Below are positions 26,901-38,345 of a stretch of DNA of 64,000 nucleotides, piece after piece. The notes beneath the pieces are model-generated. The model ran no database searches, was not told where the DNA came from, and was given only the letters and a program-made list of their open reading frames with translations. Source of the DNA: Strigops habroptila. Lineage: Eukaryota; Chordata; Aves; Psittaciformes; Psittacidae. How positions within the stretch are numbered: position 1 is the first letter of the stretch; each line of letters begins with the position of its first letter. The translations under genes were made by a program, and so were the position numbers. The DNA lies in assembly GCF_004027225.2 (NCBI RefSeq), contig NC_044277.2, forward strand, positions 37,621,812 to 37,685,811. Direction: 5' to 3'.

Positions 26901-29624
26901 TCACACTGCAGATTCTCCTCCAGCCAAGGGCCTAGGCCAGGGCACGGGGCACAGACACAGCCTCCCCTCCACACCAGGGCAGGATGGGACTACCCGTGCC
27001 AAGCCTGCACCCAGCAGTACATCCCCTTCTTCAGCACGCTTTTCTCCGCTTCACCATCAGCGTGTTTCACCTGTACTCACAAATAACTCATTTTACATCT
27101 TATAAAGTCCTAACACTACCTGAGCATTAATGGGAAATACCGTGGATGTTCATCAAAAGGTTTTCATCAGTGCAAAGCCAGCAAGTAACTCGCATGGAAA
27201 AAGCTACACTCTGATGAACTGACCCCTCTATGTGGACTGAGAAGCCTTTACAGCACTCCTTCCACCTAACCCTTCAGGTTTCCACATTAACCGAATTCAA
27301 AAGAAAATGGTTACAACTCAATTCTACCACCACTTGATTGCAACAGGGAGAGTATTCCGCTAAACCTCATTTTGACTGACATTTCTACAGCTCTACGTCC
27401 TTAGAAAAGGTTATTTTTTCTCAAAAGGGCTGCGTGATCTTCACCTACAATCAAAACTTCCCTTAATTACTGAAGTAGCAATAAAACCGTTTTGGGTTTC
27501 GAATCTGAGAAGTTTTTTTTCTGCTGTTTATATAACCAAATCAGGATGCACGAGTAATAACAGAAATATCATTACATTGTTAAATATTTAGCAAGATATT
27601 TGGTCAAATACGATTATCCAATTAGTACCAGTGAATCACTAATTCAGTTAAACTTGCAATCACAAGCATTTAACGCTCATCCAAGAGCCTGTTCTGCAGC
27701 TTTCAGAATGATCTTTATGTATTTCTTGTTTTAAAAAAGGTCGAGAGAGACTGGGAAAAAGCAGTTTGGGTTGACAGAAAAGCAGGACAGGGGGTGTGTG
27801 AATCTGTGCCGTTTTCCAACGCTGTGGCAGGGGAAATTTTGTCTCATAAAACTGATTTAAACTTTAAACGATGCCTCACACAAGAAATAATTACTTTTCC
27901 CCAGCAGTTGTGGTTTTCTCCTAGAGGAGAGCAGCACACTGCCGACAGGATCTCTGCGGAACCCCGAGCACATTCACACCAGACAAGAAGAAACAAGCAA
28001 GGTTCCCGCTTCCAGTAGCCAGAGATGGGAACATGAACAGAACGTTCCGATTGTTCTGATCACCTGTTACCAGCCTCAGAAACAAATGGTTAATTTTCCC
28101 TGGGACTGCTGCCTGATTTTAAAAGGCATTACTCGAATTTTTGCGCTGCTGTTAAAAAGGCAGAGCTCTCGCAAGGGAAGAAGCCCTCCCTAACTGTCTC
28201 CTCACCGTTAAGTTTGTCAGCAGCCAGCCCTGCCGCCTAGAACGGGGTTTACTCAGAGCAACGTGATTTTTGTCCTTTCCTTCTTCTTTTTTTTTTCTTT
28301 TCTTAATTAATAAAAAAAGTGTGTGAAACTTTGAGGCTAGAAACTAGAGAGCCTCCAAGTTCCTCTCTTAGCAGCGCCCAGCAGTGAAAAAGGAGAGAGT
28401 TCTGCAAACGTGCCCCAAGCATCCAGCTACATTTAGCTTTCAGCCTTTTTATTATCATTGTCAATGAATGGGCCCCAGTCAAATTAAAGCTGCCATTTTA
28501 GGTTAAAGACTAGAGAGCCTCTGTTGTGCAACAGCGAGACAAAAACACTCCAAGCGACAGATGCAGCGCTCTCATCGGGAAACGACAGGTTTCAACTTTT
28601 ATAACAAAAATAATAATGGCGATAGCAATAATTACCGATCATGCTTTTTAATATGAATTATATATTGATACTCACACATTACCGCAAACTAACGGGGTTT
28701 ATAATTGGGGTAAACCAGCTACCCATGCTGCTAAGGTCATAGTCATTAAGATTTTTTTGCCGTCGTTAGAATGGATGATCTGTGAGGAAACGAACAGAAA
28801 CATTTTTTGTTCAACTTGCTTGTTTGCGTCTCCGCCAGCCCCGTGTACCACGGGAGAGGAGAGAAGGGAAAAGGGGAGAGGAGGGGGGGGGTTGGAAAAA
28901 AACAAGCCACAAACACAAGGCAAACACATTCTCCCGAAAGCCATCTTCCAGGATAAACACAGCTCGCGATCTGCTTTGATGAAAGTAAAACCGAGACGCA
29001 CATCGACACAGAAACAAACTTATCGCATCGGGGGTATTCGGATATTCCCCGGGTCAAAACCCGCGGAAGGCCAAAGGGGGCGAGGATGGGGGGCGGGGGG
29101 AAGAGGAAAAAAGGTGGAAACAAAAAAAAGCTTCCCGCAAATGGAGAAATCGCCGTTTCCCGTAGTTGGGAGCACGTTCAGCCCCTTCCCAAACGAAAAC
29201 AAAGGCGGAAAGTGGGTAAGTGCGGGCGAGTTGCGCGGGGCGCCGGGCGGCCGCGGGGATGGGCAGGGAACTCCCGGGCACCGCGACTTTCCTTTTGTCC
29301 ATTGTCTGTTTAAAAAACAACTAGTTTCAACCCGGCCGTGAGCGGGGTGCCGGGGCCAGCCCAGGAAACCGGCTCCATTCCCAGCGCCAGCCCCACCGCC
29401 TCCCCCCTGACCCCCCCACACCCCACCCGGCACCCACCCGCCGGGGCCGGGCCGCACCGCGGGGGCTCCCCGGGGCGTTGCGGGGGAGGGGGACTGAAAC
29501 CGCGTCCCCCGGTTTAACGCTACCGGGATAAACGACGGCAACGTAATGATGATGGCTGCTCATTGCCTGCAGCGCCTTCTCCCTGAGACTCACTCGCAAC
29601 CCTGCCCCCCTCCCCCCGCCACCG

Positions 29625-29684
29625 CACACACACACACATACACACACACACACTCACGCGCGCACACGCACACTCACGCGCTGC
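29625..29684. repeat. CA microsatellite with CG interruptions
   Basis: CA repeats from 29,625 to about 29,653, then a looser run of CACG, CGCA and CACT units to about 29,684. It lies inside the CpG island, in the presumed start of CHD7 intron 1. Confidence 0.88.
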
Positions 29685-29714
29685 CCGCTCCCCGCAAGCA
29701 CCGCCGGCCCCGCT

Positions 29715-29731
29715 CCCCCCCCCCCCCCCCC
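29715..29731. repeat. C17 homopolymer
   Basis: Seventeen consecutive C within the CpG island. Both its length and any assembly around it should be treated with caution. Confidence 0.85.
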
Positions 29732-30299
29732 GCTGTGACCGCTTGGCCTCAAACCACCTTTTTCCGCTCACCCTCAAAATGGCCCGGAACGGGGCTGGGG
29801 GGGGCGGGGGGTGAAGGAAACGGGGGTGCGGGGGGGGTGGGGGAACAGGGCAGCACCCCGGCCCCGCCCCCATGTGCGCGGCCGCGGCCCCGCGGAGCGA
29901 GGTGCCCGGCGGGGTGAAGCCCCTATTATGCGGCGCCCGCCGGCACCGCTCCGGCCGCCCTCGGTACCGCTCTCCCTTGCCCGTCCCCTCCCTCCCCTTT
30001 CCCCTTTCTTCTCCGGCCGCCGGAGAGCCCCCCCCCACCTCCCGGTGCGGCCGGGGCAGGACGATCCCCCCGCCGCACGCACCGGCGGCCGGAGCGGCAC
30101 CTCGTGCTCCCGCCTCCCTCCTCCTCCTTCTTCTCCTCCTCCCTCCCTCCCCGCCCGCCTTCCTGCCGCCCGCCGCCACCCACCGCCCGGCCTCCGCCGG
30201 GGGTGCCCCCGCTGCGGCCCGGCCCCGGCCCCCGCGACCCATGTGCCGGCGCGGAGCGAGGGAGCGCGGCGGCGGCGGGCGGGGCTGCGCCGGGTCGAG

Positions 30300-30322
30300 C
30301 CGGGCCGGGCCGGGCCGGGCCG
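30300..30322. repeat. CGGGC pentamer run
   Basis: Four to five tandem GGGCC/CGGGC units in the CpG island, capable of forming G-rich secondary structure on one strand. Confidence 0.8.
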
Positions 30323-30723
30323 TGCGCGGCGGGGAAGCGCCCTCACTTTGTTAGCGCTTGTTGTGCCGCCGCGGCCGCCGGGAGCCGTCAGCGTGGTCAG
30401 CGGGGGAAGCGCTCCCGCCGCCACCCCGGCCGGCGCCGGGCCCCGCCGCGCCGCTCCCATCAACTTTTACCGGAATTTTAGTCACCCTCCAAACTTGCGG
30501 AGCGGGGAGGGGGGGGGGCGCGGAGGGGGAGAAGGGAAGCGAAGGGGAAGGGGCGCCGCCGCTCCGGCTCCCCGGTGCCCTCCCCTCCCCCGAGGCGAGG
30601 CAGGCGGCCGGCCGGCCGCAGCACAACAAAAAGCCATTTACACCCGGGGAAGTGCCCCGCTGAGACACACCACCCCCCCGCCCCGCCTCGCCCGGGGCCG
30701 CGGCCGGGCGCAGCATCTACCCC

Positions 30724-30753
30724 CACCACCACCACCACCACCACCACCACCAC
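30724..30753. repeat. CAC trinucleotide repeat
   Basis: About ten CAC units in tandem, followed by a C run, located about 150 bases into the intron beyond the proposed exon 1 donor. Confidence 0.9.
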
Positions 30754-30897
30754 CCCCCCTCGGCAGCGAGCACCCCGTTCCGCGCCGCTCCGCACCGCCG
30801 GGGACGAGACCTGCCGCCGGTCCACGGCTCCATGGCCGGCGGCCGCCCTCTCTCCTTCCTTCCCTCCCTCCCTGCGCGCCCAGCGAGGTGCGGGGTC

Positions 30898-30903
30898 ACT
30901 CAC
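30898..30903 (-). other. Minus-strand splice donor GTGAGT in the CpG island
   Basis: The plus strand reads ACTCAC, so the minus strand reads CCG then GTGAGTGACC. The six intron bases match the vertebrate donor consensus, and the last exon base is G. Among the minus-strand donor-like sites I noticed in the island, this is the strongest. It defines the proposed end of exon 1. Confidence 0.5.
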
Positions 30904-31480
30904 CGGGCCGGTGCGTGGCCGTCGGAGGCCGTCGGGGACCGGTGTCCCCCGCTCGCTCCCTCGCTGCCCTCCGCCGAGGGGCCGGGGAGGAGGAGGGGAC
31001 ACGCTCCGGAGTTGGTGCCGCCGGCCGGGGGGGGCGAGGCGGGGTGCGGGTCTCACACACACACACACACACACACGCACACACACACAGACGCACGGAG
31101 TTGCTCGCTCGCACCGGGGCTGGGCTAAGAGGGGAGGAGGGGGATCCCTGACCGGGGCGGGCGGGCGGAGGAGGGGTGGAAGGGAGGGGAGGGAGAGAGG
31201 AAGGGTCAGCGCGGGTCTCGGGTAGTTTCGGGGTCTCCGCCGGGTCCCGGCTCCGCTTCGCTCCTTTGTGTAATTTCACTCGATTCAAGTTTAATCCGAT
31301 AGTTCCCGAGCGAGCGAGGGAGCGAGCGCGCCCGCCGGAGCCGAGCCGAGCGCGACACCAGCCAGGCGGCTACCGCCCCCTGCGCCGCCCGCCCCGCCGC
31401 CGCCTCCCGCCTTCCCCCTCCCTCCGCCGCCACAAGGCGCGCCCCCGACACCGCCCCCTCCCCGGGGGCGAGCGCCGCGC
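30904..31480 (-). other. CHD7: Candidate CHD7 non-coding exon 1 (5' end approximate)
   Basis: On the minus strand a good splice donor reads GCCCG then GTGAGT (intron bases 30,898-30,903), so an exon would end at 30,904. A TATA-like GCATAAATTATGC at 31,516-31,528 would place the start around 31,480, giving about 580 bases. From memory the total human CHD7 5' UTR is of similar length. An alternative minus-strand donor, GAG then GTTAGT (31,630-31,635), is too close to the presumed start to belong to the same exon and could serve an upstream alternative first exon. The exon includes a TG dinucleotide run and an AT-rich patch at about 31,268-31,306. The start is an inference. Confidence 0.45.
31053..31089. 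repeat. CA/TG microsatellite in candidate CHD7 exon 1
   Basis: A run of CA units, broken by a CG near 31,077, is read as TG on the minus strand. It lies about 150 bases upstream of the proposed exon 1 donor. Length variation between individuals is likely. Confidence 0.9.
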
Positions 31481-31496
31481 GCGCCCCGCCCCCCGC

Positions 31497-31504
31497 GACG
31501 TCAC
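31497..31504. promoter_or_regulatory. CRE-like site (GACGTCAC)
   Basis: The sequence CGACGTCACC carries seven of the eight bases of the palindromic cAMP response element TGACGTCA. It is flanked by GC boxes and lies 12 bases from the TATA-like motif. CREB/ATF sites in this arrangement are common in CpG-island core promoters. Binding is not shown by sequence alone. Confidence 0.5.
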
Positions 31505-31515
31505 CGCCCCGCCCG

Positions 31516-31528
31516 GCATAATTTATGC
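31516..31528 (-). promoter_or_regulatory. TATA-like, near-palindromic AT element
   Basis: GCATAAATTATGC on the minus strand is the only strongly AT-rich block in this part of the island. It is nearly self-complementary, so it could also work in the other direction or bind a POU-type factor. As a TATA-like element for the minus strand it would predict a start near 31,480-31,490. Confidence 0.35.
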
Positions 31529-32250
31529 AAGGGGGGGGGAGGAAAAAAGAGAAAGAAAAAGAGGGTAAAAAAGAGGAAAAAAAGCCCCGAAACCCCCCCG
31601 CGCGCGGAGGGGGAGGGGCGCGGGGGGTCACTAACCTCCGCGCCCGGACCGCCAGCGCCCCGACGGGCGAGGAAGCGCTGCCGCCGCAGAGCACGGCGCC
31701 TTCCGTGCGCCGCCCCGCCTGACGGTGACCGCGGTGGGGGGGGACACACGGGGACACACACACAGCCCCGCACCGCGGGGTCAGCGCCCGGCCCGCCCCG
31801 GGAAACTCCCGGTGGAGCGCGGCGCGGGGGGGGGGTGGGTGTCACCGCTGCGCTTCCAACTTCCCAAACGCGGCGGCGAAGTGGAACCGAGGGAGCCCCG
31901 GGCGGCTGCGCGGCCCCCCGCGGCCTGCCCCGCACCCGCTGCCCCCGGCCGCGCAGGGCACGGGCACCGCGCCCCCCACGGCCCGCGCCCCGCCGCCGGG
32001 GCCAGGCGGGGCGGGACAAGGACAGGATCGCTCCAGCCCGCGATGTCGGGTGGACTTTGTCCCGAGCGGGTCGGGTTCGCAAAAGGAAGCGGCCATTAAG
32101 TGCTGCCCGCCCGCGGCAGCAGCCCTGTGTGTGTGTCCCCCGCGCCGCACCGGGACCGGGAGGGCTGGCGAGCCCTGGTGGTGTGGTGTTTGTAAGCTGT
32201 GCGTTCAAATCCGTGATACGAACCGAAACAAACTCATTCGGCAAGTAAAT

Positions 32251-35200
32251 CAGACAAATCCCAGCAAAAAAAGTGATTACCAGTAGCACGCTTTAACAGT
32301 CTTCCCTGCATCGCTCTGGAAACTTAAATCAGCATCTTGAAAGAATAAAGGGATTAAAATGTAAACCCAGCATAAAGATGCTCCGCATTACAGGAATTCT
32401 CAGCGAGCTGTTTGACGAGATAACTTTTTACCATCACTGTCTGTAGCAAGTTGGAGAAGGAAAACCCAACTCCTGTGGTGCTGAGCAGGGCACCCTCCTC
32501 CCGCTCCCCCGCTCCTTTTTGGGGGCCACTGCTGCACCCACACTCATATCCCTAAAAGGAGCAAGAGAGACATCATCCTCATAGGATCTCTCACAGCCTT
32601 TCCTCTACACTCGCTTAACACACAGTGAGTAAGTCAGGAGCTGGACGTGGGCAAGGTGAATGCCAAAAGCTCCTCGGGCTTCTTGGGTCATCAGCTCTGT
32701 TGTCGATCCAGGCGTCCACGTTGGCGTGTGAGGGCCGCTAAAGCCCAAATCATGTTTCGGGTTTCTCCAGAGGAAGTCTGGGACTCTCCCACATCGCGTC
32801 ATGCACGTCCGGCCTACTCAACCCCTCCTCGGTTTCGGGGGAAAGCACCTTTTCGGGAGAAGAGGTGGTTTGTGGCAGGCAAGGCCACGCAGCAGCGAGG
32901 GGCCGGCAGCCGGGGAGGTGACACCATCCCGTGCTTCCCGCTGAAAAACGTGTTGGAAAGCCGACAGCACGTGGTGGTGCGGCAGAATGCGCTCCCTGTT
33001 CTTCACCGTGGCCTTCCATAAAGTTAAAAATAGCAAGTGGAAATAGCGTTTAAAAGAAAACAAACACCGAAGCAGCACATGCCCCCAGTACACCTTCACC
33101 AAATTTGCTCTGTTTACAAGTGCTCTATTTTTAATGTGCATTTCTCTACTTTGTGAAAGAAGAAAGCAAACAACAACCCCCCAAAACCCAACCCTGCCCA
33201 GAGGCAGGTATCCTCCCAAGGTACTAAATGTAATCAGCTTCTGTTTTCTCTTGCAGTGTGTTGACAGACCAGAGAGTAAACAGCCCAAAAACACTTCCCC
33301 GGAAGGCTGGTTTTCTGTGTGCATCATTTAACTGCACCCCTCACTCGGCAGCTGAGTGCCCTGGTGTAGTGTAAGATCGCCCCAAACTCCCCTCGCTTTC
33401 AAAGATTTAACTTCTCCAAGATTATGGGGCAAGAGAAACTCATTCTGAGACCAACTGCCAGCAGCCTCGCTGCTGCTCCCTCTAGAACTTGTTTCGGTTT
33501 CTTGTTGAGCAGAAATCAGATTGCAAAGCTTCCGAGCGTGAAAAGTGCTTGAAGAACATCGTGGTGACAGGGTGAGACAATCAAAGAAACGCAGCATTTC
33601 TTGAAAAAAGAAGTATTTTAGCCTGGCACCAGCCATGAGAGGGGACACGTGTGGGTACTTACTTAGAGGTTTGCTCCAAGGGAATAAAACCGCACCAGTC
33701 TCTTGCTGAAGGCACAGAACCAGCTCCTCGGGTCCCATAAGTCATCCTCAGGCCGCAGCCTATGAAACCAGCTGGCTCGCTACTCGGGTAATAAAAATGT
33801 GAAGGGAGTCTCCTACATGAGAAGAAACAGAATGTCCCGGGTTCAGCGAATCTGCAAACGGCACTTTCACAGCACGAGGAGAATTACAGCCGCTCTCCAG
33901 CTCCTCGGCAGCAGCAGGAGACGGAGCGTAAGGAAAAGTGTGGCCAGGGTTTCGCCACCCCAACGTGGGAAGTGGTGCAGGGGTGGCACATGTTCACACA
34001 CACATGTACTCAACGGTCATACCAGCCATGGATGAAACACATCATTGCGTAGCTGCTATGGAGGAAAAAGTTTTGAAACCTTAACTCGTGCTTCAGCCAG
34101 TCCCCAAGGAGAAAGCTGTAAGTCCCCAACTTACCAACAAGCGCTTCGCAGCTCTGTAGGAGAGTGAGGAAACAGCAACATGGCAGTCTTCGTGATTAAC
34201 ATTATTGGTAGCAGCTTATTAAAATATCCAAGAGATGACAGAGATGAAAATTCACTTGTAGCCACCCCAGCCTTTGTGTGCTGTTGGGACGGAACACTCC
34301 ATCTGATGCAGGCAGCCATTTGGCTCGCAGATTAGAAAGAATTTGCATTAATGGCTGAGAATTTCAACAGCAGTCACAGAGCAAGGGCATGTGTACCAAC
34401 CAAACCCAGCAAAGTGCTGTGCTTTACCTAACTAACTAGGTGAACTTTCAAGGTGGGGATAGTTTGTGTAAAGCTGAGCAAGTCACTGAGTATGACAGGC
34501 ATCGTTACACAGAGATAAGTTAATGTACTCCGTAAGAAGTACAGCACAGAGATTACCGAGCGGCATTTACATCTGTTTTAAAACATTAGTATTACAAAAT
34601 GCAAACGATGTAGTATCACATGGAAATACAAAGGGGGTTTATTTATTCAGCAGCCTTTGAAGAACCAGCATCTGTTTTAACGGGCGGGTATAGTGAAATG
34701 TGATCTTAAGGTCTAGACATTGTCACTTCGGAGACGCCGGGTGCCCATGCAAGCCATGTGCCCTAAGACCTTCGGGCCACGAGGCCCCAGCAGTCCATGC
34801 CTTTCCGACAACCTGGTCCAGGTATTCGGCTTGTTTGAGAGCTGATAATGCTGAGGGCTATGCACAGAGAGCTCAGAGCAACCCACCCGGCTTGAGGAAA
34901 GCTCTGTTAAGTACATCTGCTTCCTCACCTGCTCGGTCCAAACCCTGCTTCAGTTCCACCAGAAAGTACTTGTGCTCGTGCCATACCCTCCAGCTGGCTT
35001 CTTCCAAAGGGCTTTTTGGCTTTGATGAAGGAGCTTACAGCTCCCAAGGAAGTTCTGTACAGATGTACCCAAACCTCAGCAACTTTTCATCTCGCAGCCT
35101 TTCTTTTAATTCTTTTTGTGCAAGGAGAGATGTGAAACTGCACCAGAAGCTCAAGCTTGTGCTTGGAGTAGCTGTCTTCCGAGCTTGGTATTCGGGATGC

Positions 35201-37649
35201 CATTTCATGGCCTCAGACAAGCTAAGGCATCATGCTTTGTCCCATGATTGGTGGGAATTGGCTCTGAAATCCCACAACCCTGACACACACTCACGTTTTA
35301 TTAATCTCTGAACATTGTTGCAGCCAAGTGAAGCGAGAAAACCAAATGGTTTCTTTTTCTTTCACAAGTGAAAGTTTTACTCAAAGCTTCTCAAAAATTA
35401 GGCAGCAGTGGAAGCACAGGAGACTGAGGGGGTGCAGTGGCCAAAAGGGCACAGACAATAACCGTGTGCCATATGCTAAAAGAAAACAGTATTCCTTTTT
35501 CAGAAGAAATCCCTTTTTCAGAGCAGAGCACAGCACGCTGAAACATCGAGAGCACGTGGATTTTGGTTAGTTCCAGGAAGCAGCAGACTCATATCAGAGC
35601 GAAAAACCTTAATGATTTCAGCTGGAAAGCTAAAAGCAGTAGAAATACAAGTGCTGCAAGGAGCCACCCTGTGGCACCAGCAAGCTAAGGGAACGGAGGG
35701 CAAGCCAGGGTAGACACTTGTGTGGGGGTTGTGTCGTGGGTTTTCTTTTTGAAACTCAAGCCAGCCGGAGTGACAAAAGCTGGAACTGGCCCAAACAGCC
35801 ACTTCTGTGGCAGGGAACTCCTTAATGGAGGAACTGAACCAGAAAAGCAGAGGGGCAGCAAGCCCCAGCAACTCGTGCCCAAGCAGCACTCACCTGCCAG
35901 GCCGTACGGGGGCAAAGCTCTCCAAGGGACATCAGCTTTCCCCGCTGCCTCACCCTTGGGAACACAACAACAGCAGAAAGAATACTACTCCCAAAATTCA
36001 TTCCTTTCTGTGGAAGTTTTCTGATACAGTAACCTCCCTCAGAACAAGGATAACAACACATGGCTCTCTCAAGGCTAACTTAAGGATGTAACTGAAGACT
36101 TTATGAGGGGAATAGGTGGAAAAGCCACCTGAGACAGCACATCGTGACTGTGTGGGCACACACAGAGCTGTGGGCAGGCGCCCCGACCCTGCACGCTCCC
36201 CTTCAGGTCTCTTGGAGCTGCTGCCTGGGTACTGCCAGTTCCTGGTGACAATCTGGACTGCTGGAAGGCAGCACCCGCTGCAGTGCCAGCGGCACAGAGG
36301 TGGTAAACAACTCGTTCTCCTTCCCAGACTCGCCACTTAGATTACTGAAGTACAAGCAGGATCACATAGCTTTCCACCTAAACTCCCACTTAACAGGCCA
36401 GTGCCCGACTGCTCACCTCAGCCCCCAGTTCCCATTACTGCTGGAGATGAGACACTCAGTTAGATGGACCATCTCTTTAATAGGGAACAGTAGTGAGCTC
36501 CTATAAAAATGGAGCAACACTGCAGAACTGACCTAGTCCACAACATCCCCGCTCGTGAGGACGTTCACTTTTGGACCATGACATGAACTGACAGTCTCAC
36601 AGTTGGTTTTGTTTTCATCGTGCAGAAGCAGCATTAAGGAGTCCCGTTTCCATCTTTGACGGCTCAGTGGAACATACCTCTTCTTATATGGAGAGACGTG
36701 GCGATCGCAGTACCGACAATTTGTGACCTTTGTCCTTAATAAATGGAAGGCACTGACTGTATCTAAGAATGAAGTCACACACCCGACGAAACTGTCAGCT
36801 GACATAAAAATACGGCAACTCATCTGCTTAGCAACACAAGCTGCCACCAACATCACTTCCTTCTTAAACACAAAGTTCAGTTCACAGGCTCCACCCTGAC
36901 TCAGAGCTGCCTGTAAAATTGGATCTGACTCGCCGCCGAGAGGTCACGTCTCCTCCTCGCTCGCTCTGAGCCGGACTTTCCACAGGAGCTATATTTCACT
37001 GGAACTTCCCAACGCGCAGCCCGGGGGAGGCAGGCAGGCAGGCGGGGAGGGAGGGAAGGAGGCAGGGAGGGAAACACCACCGCAGTCACCACGTTCACCT
37101 GCCGAGGAAGCACGACGCTGACTTTCATGTTTCTATTCAGCTGTCCTTCAAGACAGATTTGTCAGAGCAGGTGCTGAATAACTTGTTCCTTCTGTGGACT
37201 GGGGAGCAAGAGGGACTTGTCACGGGTACTTCCTGGGTTTGCACATGCAAGGAGCACCCAGGTGCAACATTCCCAGCTATACCTACTCATGCTGTCGTTA
37301 CTTGGGAGGCCATTTAAAACCCATGGCCAAACACATATTTATCAAAATACTTATAAACTTATTATTCTCCTTATGTTCACCAAGAAAAAGTGCATTTACA
37401 ATTGTTTCTCGAGACTGTCACACTACAAATGCAGTAACGAACACTTTAAATATGTTCAGTTTTATAACTTTTCCATGTATTTTTTGTAAATGCTTCATAA
37501 AATTGCAAGTCAACAACAATTTAAAAAAACTGCACTTATTTATACAGTTAAGTTAGATGAGGTTTCTCTCAGATTCTTTTTCTGCTCTGAAGGCGGATCA
37601 ACTAACAGGATGATACTGCTTTCTCATTAAACTCGGGTCCACTCCCCTC
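32251..37649. other. Intergenic sequence upstream of the proposed CHD7 promoter
   Basis: No gene recognised. There are moderately CpG-containing patches near 32.65-33.0 kb, 34.70-34.95 kb and 36.92-37.11 kb, the last with a GGCA/GGGA repeat at about 37,025-37,075. These could be distal regulatory elements. Open frames here lack known domains. Confidence 0.6.
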
Positions 37650-38345
37650 GCTGCTTGGTAAACTTCTAGGAAGAGGACTGAGAGGGATCTGAAGAGACCA
37701 TCTGGTCCCCCCCGGCCGCACGCAGATGGGATAAAGTAGCCCCAGACAATCCCCAACAGATGTTTGTCTAACCTGTTCTTAGAAACCCTCCGTGAAGCAG
37801 ATACCCGAACTTCCTAAGGAGCTTGTTCTGGTATTTCACTGTAACGATTTAAAAGTTATTGCTGTTGCATCTCCTCCTCCTCTCCTAATACCCAACTTAA
37901 ATCATCCTCCCACCCTCCCAACAGCCGGTCTGAGACATTTTCCCTCTGTACAGATCTCATCTTTCCCCCAGCATTCAAAAAGTTGATCAAACCTCTTCTA
38001 ACCTTTTATACGTTGGAAAATTTATGCAACTCCCCTCTAAACATTCAACATCCTCTCTTCCTTCACCATTTCTTTTCATAGCCTACATCTCTTATTTTGT
38101 CTTGCCTTGTCCTGTACTTAATTTTTCAGCACAGAACATGAAACCAAAGGCAATACTGCAGTTGAGGCTTCGCCGGTACTTACTGGAGCCATCCTCACAT
38201 CTTTCTCTATGACTTACATATGCCACCTATTGATAAATCCTAAGAGAGCATTGCATTTTGCAAAAGCATTGCATTGCTCACTGCTATTCTGTTATTGATT
38301 CTCTCTACAAACTCCCTCTAACCATCTACCCTGATTTCTCCAAGA
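37650..38345 (-). mobile_element. Old CR1/L3-like LINE fragment, minus strand
   Basis: Read on the minus strand, this matches the 3' part of an ancient CR1-type element ending in GGACCAGATGGTCTCTTCAG. On the plus strand the recognisable blocks run in order: GAGACCATCTGGTC, GATGTTTGTCTAACCTGTTC, CTGCAGTTGAGGCTTCGCC and ACTTACATATGCC. The copy is diverged and has no intact frame. It is truncated at its 5' end near 38,345. Confidence 0.8.

Larger units (their letters stand above)
16371..28849. other. Presumed CHD7 intron 1, no gene seen
   Basis: Non-coding sequence holding the 26-bp tandem duplication, two hairpins and a TA/CA microsatellite. The last 700 bases before the CpG island contain evenly composed, TF-motif-like AT blocks that could be conserved regulatory DNA. 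Confidence 0.6.
28850..32250. promoter_or_regulatory. CHD7: Large CpG island, probable CHD7 promoter region
   Basis: About 3.4 kb of very GC-rich, CpG-dense sequence stands out sharply from AT-rich flanks. It has many GC boxes, a CRE, a TATA-like element and minus-strand splice donors. It lies about 20 kb beyond the RAB2A 3' end. In vertebrates the next gene in that position and orientation is CHD7, an ATP-dependent chromodomain helicase mutated in CHARGE syndrome, whose first exon is non-coding and followed by a very long intron 1. The absence of coding exons in the 28 kb on the other side fits that intron. The assignment is by synteny and structure, not by protein sequence. Long open frames here in all directions reflect low stop-codon frequency in GC-rich DNA. 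Confidence 0.75.

Noticed and set aside
26599-27105. 168-codon open frame with a hydrophobic N-terminus
   Set aside because: It begins at TTG. The hydrophobic stretch comes from a CT-rich tract. There is no promoter, no domain and no splice context.
1-28849. CHD7 coding exon 2
   Set aside because: That exon is about 1.7 kb and encodes a Gln/Pro-rich N-terminus. No open frame of that length or composition is present on the minus strand.
29811-31151. 446-codon open frame on the plus strand in CpG island 1
   Set aside because: It opens at GTG, is dominated by Pro, Arg, Ala and low-complexity His/Thr runs from microsatellites, and has equally long rivals on the other strand. GC-rich DNA has few stop codons.
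34700-35311. 203-codon open frame on the plus strand
   Set aside because: It begins at GTG with its first internal Met only about two thirds of the way in, and I recognise no domain. It could be a chance frame, though its length in moderate GC is slightly unusual.
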